Of a stretch of 64,000 nt of DNA, positions 59,976-64,000 are shown one piece after another. Within the stretch, counting starts at the first letter, position 1. Each line of letters begins with the position of its first letter. The DNA is taken from positions 1,302,001 to 1,366,000 of the forward strand of contig OY969798.1 of assembly GCA_963703165.1 (NCBI GenBank). The letters are read 5' to 3'. Source of the DNA: JBQTKD01 sp963703165 (lineage in GTDB: Bacteria; Actinomycetota; Actinomycetes; Sporichthyales; Sporichthyaceae). Position numbers and translations under genes: made by a program. The notes beneath the pieces are model-generated. The model worked only from the letters and a program-made list of their open reading frames with translations. It ran no database searches and was not told where the DNA came from.

Positions 59976-60964
59976 GCGGATACCCCCGTCCCGGCGGTCG
60001 CGGCGGCATCGGCGAACACGTCCTCGTAGCGCCGCTCCCGCGCCGGTGGCGGACTCGCCATGGCAAAGGCGAACGCGTCGTCGACCTGGGCCACGACGTC
60101 GGCGTCGATGGCCGCGAGTTCGTCCTCGGCGAGGCGGCCTTCGTTCAGGAGGTAGCGGCGGAACGTCGGGACCGGGTCGCGTTCCATCGCCGCGGCGAGT
60201 TCCTCGGCCGGCATGTAGCTGTAGTCGGCCGAGCCGGTGTGTCCGGTCAGTCGGTAGGTCATCGCCTCGACGAAGGTCGGACCGCCACCGGAACGGGCGC
60301 GTTCGAACGCTTCGACCAGGACGGCGTAGGTGGCGACGGGATCGAACCCGTCGACCCGGACGGTCTCCATGCCATAACCCTTGGCGCGCCCGGCCAGGTC
60401 GGTGACCGCCGCGTACTCCGCGATCGGGGTGTGCTCGCCCCACTGGTTGTTCTGGCACACGAAAACGACGGGCAGCTTCCACAGCCCGGCCATGTTCAGC
60501 GCCTCATGGCACGCGCCGATCGACGTCGCGCCGTCGCCGAAGGTGGTGACCACCGCACGGGAGGCTCCGTCGAGTTGCGCCGCCATCCCGAGACCGACCG
60601 CGATCGGGATCCCGGAGCCCACAATCCCGGTGCTCGTCACGAAGCCGACATCGGGATCGTGCAGATGCATCGGCCCGCCCTTGCCGCCGCACACACCGTC
60701 CGAGCGGCCGTACAGCTCAGCGATGACCCGGCGCAGGTTCGCACCCTTGGCCAACGCGTCGCCGAGCGAGCGGTACGTGGAGACGAGCTTGTCCTCGCGC
60801 GTCATGGCGCTGGCCATCGCGGCGCAGACGCCTTCCAACCCGCGCACGGGATAGAACGCCGAGGCTAGCGAACCGCTCTTGACCTCCGCGGTGGCCCGGT
60901 CACTGGTCGCGGTGATCAGGGCCATCACTCGGTACATGTCCCGCAGCACGCCTGTCGTCAGCAC
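59972..60964 (-). CDS. 2-oxoacid/acetoin dehydrogenase E1, alpha subunit
   Basis: A 330-residue E1-alpha. The ThDP-binding motif runs from GDGATSIGACHEALNMAGLW to the QNNQWGEHT end, preceded by GKGGPMHLHDPDVGFVTSTG and VGSGIPIAVGLGMAAQ. It is similar to acetoin and branched-chain oxoacid E1 subunits. GTG 60964 lies 6 bases after a good -10 box, so the message may be leaderless. It heads the E1-alpha, E1-beta, SDR operon and is divergent from the P450 at 61022. Confidence 0.9.
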   Translation of the reverse strand: MLTTGVLRDMYRVMALITATSDRATAEVKSGSLASAFYPVRGLEGVCAAMASAMTREDKLVSTYRSLGDALAKGANLRRVIAELYGRSDGVCGGKGGPMHLHDPDVGFVTSTGIVGSGIPIAVGLGMAAQLDGASRAVVTTFGDGATSIGACHEALNMAGLWKLPVVFVCQNNQWGEHTPIAEYAAVTDLAGRAKGYGMETVRVDGFDPVATYAVLVEAFERARSGGGPTFVEAMTYRLTGHTGSADYSYMPAEELAAAMERDPVPTFRRYLLNEGRLAEDELAAIDADVVAQVDDAFAFAMASPPPARERRYEDVFADAAATAGTGVSA

Positions 60965-60970
60965 GCCCCG

Positions 60971-61000
60971 AATTTAGTTGAGCACTAGACCTTTTGGCAA
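60971..61000 (-). promoter_or_regulatory. promoter of the E1 operon
   Basis: On the minus strand TTGCCA (-35, 61000-60995) is followed after 18 bases by TAAATT (-10, 60976-60971), six bases before the GTG of the E1-alpha gene, implying a leaderless or nearly leaderless mRNA. Confidence 0.55.
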
Positions 61001-61021
61001 TGGACCGTTTATGGTCGGGCC

Positions 61022-62323
61022 GTGACGGGATGCCCTTACTCGCCCGGTGATCTGGACCGGCTGCTCGCCCTGGACGCCGAGCTCGTGCGGTGTCCCTTCC
61101 CGCTCTACGAGGTGCTGCGCGAGCAGGCACCGGTGCTGCGCAACGAGCGACTCGGCGGCTACGTCGTCACCCGGCACGCGGACATCATGGAGATCCTGCG
61201 CGACACCGCGACGTACTCCTCCGCGATGGCCAGCGGTCCCAGCTCCGTCAGCGGCCTCGCCACCAAGCTGATCGCAGACCCTGAGACCTCGCCCCGCTTG
61301 CGGGCGCAGGCCGAGCGACGACTGCGCATCGCGGAGTCCCCGGTCCTGTTGTTCACCGATCCCCCGCTGCACAAGCGACAACGCGATCTGGTCCGCAACG
61401 CCTTCGGCACACGGCGGGTGAAGCTGCTCGAGCCCGACGTCCGCACGTTGACCGACGAACTCCTCGAAGGTCTGGCGCAGGCCGCCCCGAACGGGCCGGT
61501 CGACGTCGTTCCGATGTTCTCGATTCCCTTGCCGATGACGGTGATCGCGACCCTGCTCGGCGTACCCCCGCAGCACATGGACGAGTTCAAGCGCTGGTCC
61601 AACGCCTTCACCGCGGGGGTCGGTGGGCTCGAGCAGTCCCCCGAGGCGGTCGCCGAGATCTTCGAGGCCGTCGACAACTTCTACGACTACTTCACCGCTG
61701 AGATCGAACTACGGCGCATCGACCCGCGCGACGATCTGCTGACCGACCTGGTCAGCGCTCGCACGCGAGACGAGGAGCCGCTCAGCCTCGACGAGATCCT
61801 GCAGATGCTGGTGCAGTTCCTGGTGGCGGGCAACGAGACCACGACGAACATGACCACCACCTTGTTACTCACGCTGGCAAGCGATCCCGAGCTGGCGCAG
61901 CGGGTCCGTTCGAATCCCGCCTTGGTCTCCCCTCTGGTCGAGGAGATGCTGCGGATCGAGGCACCGGTGCAGGGCATGTTCCGGGTGAGCACCGCGGACA
62001 GCACGATCGGCGACGTCGAGGTTCCTGCGGGATCGATGCTCTGGTTGGTCTACGGCTCCGGCAACCGCGACGAACTGGCCTTCACCGGCGCTGACTCCAT
62101 CGACCTGGAGGCCGACCGCGGACTGAACCTGACCTTCGCCCAGTTCGAGCACTTCTGCCTCGGCGCGAACATCGCGAAGTTGGAACTACGGATCGCCGTC
62201 GAACACCTGCTGGCCCGCTTCAGCGATCTACGGCTTGCCGTCGATCCGGAGACCTTGTCCTACAACCGCAGCTTCATCCTGCGCGGACCGACGTCGCTCC
62301 CGCTGCACCTCACGCCGAACTGA
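61022..62323 (+). CDS. cytochrome P450 with aberrant heme-binding loop
   Basis: A 433-residue soluble P450. The I-helix is canonical (AGNETT, 269-274) and ExxR is intact (E308-R311, EEMLRIEAPV). In the heme loop the usual FGxGxHxCxG reads FAQFEHFCLG (372-381): C379, H377 and G381 are kept, but both N-terminal glycines are Ala373 and Phe375. The 57-base gap to the divergent E1 operon contains the presumed promoter; the GTG start has no clear ribosome site and may be leaderless. Activity and substrate are unknown. Confidence 0.9.
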   Translation: MTGCPYSPGDLDRLLALDAELVRCPFPLYEVLREQAPVLRNERLGGYVVTRHADIMEILRDTATYSSAMASGPSSVSGLATKLIADPETSPRLRAQAERRLRIAESPVLLFTDPPLHKRQRDLVRNAFGTRRVKLLEPDVRTLTDELLEGLAQAAPNGPVDVVPMFSIPLPMTVIATLLGVPPQHMDEFKRWSNAFTAGVGGLEQSPEAVAEIFEAVDNFYDYFTAEIELRRIDPRDDLLTDLVSARTRDEEPLSLDEILQMLVQFLVAGNETTTNMTTTLLLTLASDPELAQRVRSNPALVSPLVEEMLRIEAPVQGMFRVSTADSTIGDVEVPAGSMLWLVYGSGNRDELAFTGADSIDLEADRGLNLTFAQFEHFCLGANIAKLELRIAVEHLLARFSDLRLAVDPETLSYNRSFILRGPTSLPLHLTPN

Positions 62324-62399
62324 AGGCCTCACCTACTGGCGGTTGAGTACGGGAAATATTAGTCTTCTGCTAAGCTTTTCTGTACTGAAGGAGCCTCAC

Positions 62400-63047
62400 A
62401 TGGCGACCGGACTGCCTGGGGCGATCACTCGCGCGCCGCTGCGCACATTCCGCCCGCGTGACCTCGTCGGGGTATATGCACAGCCCGCGGAGGCCGTCCA
62501 TCGCCTCGCGCGTCAGGGCCGGATCCGCCAGGTCGCTCACGGGTACTACATCGCCGTCCCCGACGATGAGGACGCCGGCTGGCAGCCCACGCTCGAAGAT
62601 GTTGCGGCCGGTGTTGCCACGACGATCTACGGCGAACGAGTCCCGGTACTCATGCACCTGACGGCCGCTCGCTTGCACGGAGCGCTGCCACGCGCGGTGG
62701 CGGTCGCGATCGTTGCCGCACCCAAACAGCACGACGCGATCGCTCTCACGGGCGAACGGGCGGGCACCCTCCAGTTCGTCAAACGCGACGTCGAAACTCT
62801 GGACGCCGTACTGCGGCGACTCGATCTCGGTGCCGCCTTGATCACCACGCCCGAGCAGACCGCCTTGGACCTTGCGCGACGCCCCCAGCTTGGAGGTCTG
62901 ACGACCGAGGCGCTGGATGCCGCGCGCACCTTGCTGCCAATGTGCGATCCCGACCGACTGGCCGCCGTGGCTACCGCACAGCGGATGACCGCAACTCTGC
63001 GCCGCCTCCGCGCGAGCCCTCCGCCGGTCGGGCATGGCGATGAGTAG
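62400..63047 (+). CDS. AbiEi-type antitoxin of a type IV toxin-antitoxin pair
   Basis: A 215-residue protein with the N-terminal winged helix of AbiEi antitoxins (TFRPRDLVGVYAQPAEAVHR, ARQGRIRQVAHGYYIAVPDD) and a C-terminal domain (VLMHLTAARLHGALPRAVAV, TPEQTALDLARRPQLGG). AbiEi represses its own promoter and counteracts the AbiEii nucleotidyltransferase without binding it. It has GAAGGAG before the ATG and an AT-rich upstream region with AGTAC (62346-62350) and GTACT (62382-62386) inverted arms, a possible operator. It overlaps the toxin gene by 14 bases. Confidence 0.85.
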   Translation: MATGLPGAITRAPLRTFRPRDLVGVYAQPAEAVHRLARQGRIRQVAHGYYIAVPDDEDAGWQPTLEDVAAGVATTIYGERVPVLMHLTAARLHGALPRAVAVAIVAAPKQHDAIALTGERAGTLQFVKRDVETLDAVLRRLDLGAALITTPEQTALDLARRPQLGGLTTEALDAARTLLPMCDPDRLAAVATAQRMTATLRRLRASPPPVGHGDE

Positions 63048-63813
63048 CGGTGTCCTCAACCCGGCCGACCTCGAAAGGGTTCGTACTGAGTTCGGCGTCG
63101 GCGACGCACAGGTCCGACGCGACCACGCCATCAGTCATGTGCTCGGCGCCCTCGGTGCGATGGATGGTGCGGAGGGCCTCACCTTCTTCGGCGGCACCGC
63201 ACTGGCGCGAACCTTGCTGCCGGCCCTTCGGCTGAGCGAAGACCTCGATCTCCTGACTTCAACGCCGCGGTCGGAGATGGCGAGCCGCATCGAACGGGCT
63301 GTGCAAGAAGGGCTGAGACGTTCGCACGGCGTGGTCTCGTGGCAGCCATCGCTCACTCAGACGAGAGATAGCGAATCGGCGGTGCTCGTGCTCGACGGCG
63401 GCATCCGAATCCGCATACAACTTCTCGCAGCCGCCGGGTACCCGAAGTGGCCCACTACCGTCACCTCGCTGGAGCAGCGATACCGAGATGCGCCACCAAG
63501 CAGACTGACAACGCTGACTCCCGCGGCCTTCGCCGCCGGCAAGGCGATCGCATGGAACGACCGAAGAACAGCCCGCGATCTCTACGACCTATGGGGACTC
63601 GCGACGGAAAATCACATCGACTCAGCCGCTGCGGAACTGCTGCGACGTCACGGCCCGACCAGCCGTCCGGAGCCGAACCGGATCTTCGACATCGCGCCTG
63701 AATCGCACGCCTGGCACGCCGAACTCGACCATCAAGCGATCGTTCGAGTAGAACCGGCCGAGGCGTTGACCTTCGTTCGGACGAGCTGGATTTCCGCTCT
63801 CGCCGACGCTTGA
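63034..63813 (+). CDS. AbiEii-type nucleotidyltransferase toxin
   Basis: A 259-residue AbiEii/AbiGii-like toxin of the type IV AbiE system. The nucleotidyltransferase motif is G53-G54-T55 (FFGGTALARTLL) followed by RLSEDLDLL with D70 and D72, and the later motifs include AGKAIAW and ARDLYDLW. Such toxins modify tRNA or proteins with nucleotides and give phage abortive infection. The start overlaps the antitoxin end; ATG 63040 is an alternative to ATG 63034. The pair is the only mobile or defence element seen in the window. Confidence 0.87.
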   Translation: MAMSSGVLNPADLERVRTEFGVGDAQVRRDHAISHVLGALGAMDGAEGLTFFGGTALARTLLPALRLSEDLDLLTSTPRSEMASRIERAVQEGLRRSHGVVSWQPSLTQTRDSESAVLVLDGGIRIRIQLLAAAGYPKWPTTVTSLEQRYRDAPPSRLTTLTPAAFAAGKAIAWNDRRTARDLYDLWGLATENHIDSAAAELLRRHGPTSRPEPNRIFDIAPESHAWHAELDHQAIVRVEPAEALTFVRTSWISALADA

Positions 63814-63831
63814 ACGTAAGGCTGAGTTGGA

Positions 63832-64000
63832 TCAGGCCTCACCGGGACGCGGCGTCTGCCAGGGCATCAGCGAGCGCATCTCGAGACCGCCGTCCACCGG
63901 CAGCACGACGCCGGTGACGTACGTGCTCGCCGGTGAGGCCAGGACAAGCGCCGCGTGCGCGACGTCCTCCGGGGAGCCGGACTTCGGCGGTTCGGGTCGA
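63832..64000 (-). CDS. short-chain dehydrogenase/reductase, C-terminal part (truncated by window edge)
   Basis: The last ~55 residues of an SDR, read from the window edge: SGSPEDVAHAALVLASPAST, then YVTGVVLPVDGGLEMRS and a short tail (PWQTPRPGEA). The TGA stop is at 63834-63832. The start, the cofactor motif and the catalytic residues lie beyond the window. It is convergent with the AbiE pair. Confidence 0.85.
   Translation of the reverse strand, partial: RPEPPKSGSPEDVAHAALVLASPASTYVTGVVLPVDGGLEMRSLMPWQTPRPGEA

Overview
The window comes from a very GC-rich genome with many GTG starts, ATGA/GTGA stop-start overlaps, leaderless-looking genes and typical high-GC actinobacterial families: several TetR and HxlR regulators, a GAF-ANTAR protein, a probably F420-dependent LLM oxidoreductase, FadE-type acyl-CoA dehydrogenases, an SCP-x-type thiolase with a DUF35 partner, and cytochromes P450. 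It most likely belongs to a soil or freshwater actinobacterium with a large lipid, terpenoid or steroid degradation repertoire. The genus cannot be fixed from the sequence alone. No rRNA, tRNA, CRISPR array, insertion sequence or prophage was seen, and coding density is very high.

Layout. 1-3.6 kb: a truncated acyl-CoA dehydrogenase divergent from a TetR gene across a perfect 22-bp palindrome, then a linalool dehydratase/isomerase-like protein and an HxlR regulator. 3.7-8.7 kb: a MOSC protein, a molybdopterin oxidoreductase with its own HxlR regulator under a 35-bp operator-like palindrome, and an acyl-CoA dehydrogenase. 9-13.2 kb: a GAF-ANTAR protein, an LLM oxidoreductase, a cell-wall enzyme and a TrmB-like regulator. 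13.2-20.4 kb: an SDR divergent from a [3Fe-4S] ferredoxin and an atypical SDR; then a four-gene operon with a Tat-exported xanthine-dehydrogenase-type (IorB/IorA) enzyme and two amidohydrolases. 20.4-27.5 kb: a limonene-epoxide-hydrolase-like protein, a coupled P450-P450-Dabb operon, ThuA-like and SDR genes, and an AidB-like dehydrogenase with a TetR regulator. 27.7-29.1 kb: two tandem sortase-like proteins. 29.1-35.8 kb: a CoA ligase with a nitroreductase, an SDR, a PucR-type regulator, a Rieske oxygenase with a small coupled protein, and a secreted protein. 35.9-38.2 kb: a fused SecDF. 38.3-43.6 kb: a five-gene beta-oxidation operon divergent from a MarR regulator. 44.2-50.3 kb: a six-gene operon (DUF35, thiolase, enoyl-CoA hydratase, CoA ligase, unknown, APH-like kinase). 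50.4-58.2 kb: a tyrosine phosphatase, a TetR gene with a PEP-utilising swivel protein and Gfo/Idh oxidoreductase, and a flavoprotein-ligase-membrane-protein operon. 58.2-62.3 kb: a 2-oxoacid dehydrogenase E1 pair with an SDR, divergent from a P450 with an aberrant heme loop. 62.4-63.8 kb: an AbiE type IV toxin-antitoxin pair. The window ends inside another SDR.

Taken together the genes read as parallel catabolic modules: oxidative attack (P450s, Rieske, two molybdoenzymes), hydration, dehydration or epoxide opening (LinD-like, LEH-like), alcohol oxidation (seven SDRs), CoA activation (three ligases) and beta-oxidation (five acyl-CoA dehydrogenases, two enoyl-CoA hydratases, MaoC, thiolase), most with a local regulator. 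The pairing of LinD-like and LEH-like proteins hints at isoprenoid substrates, but no substrate can be assigned from sequence.
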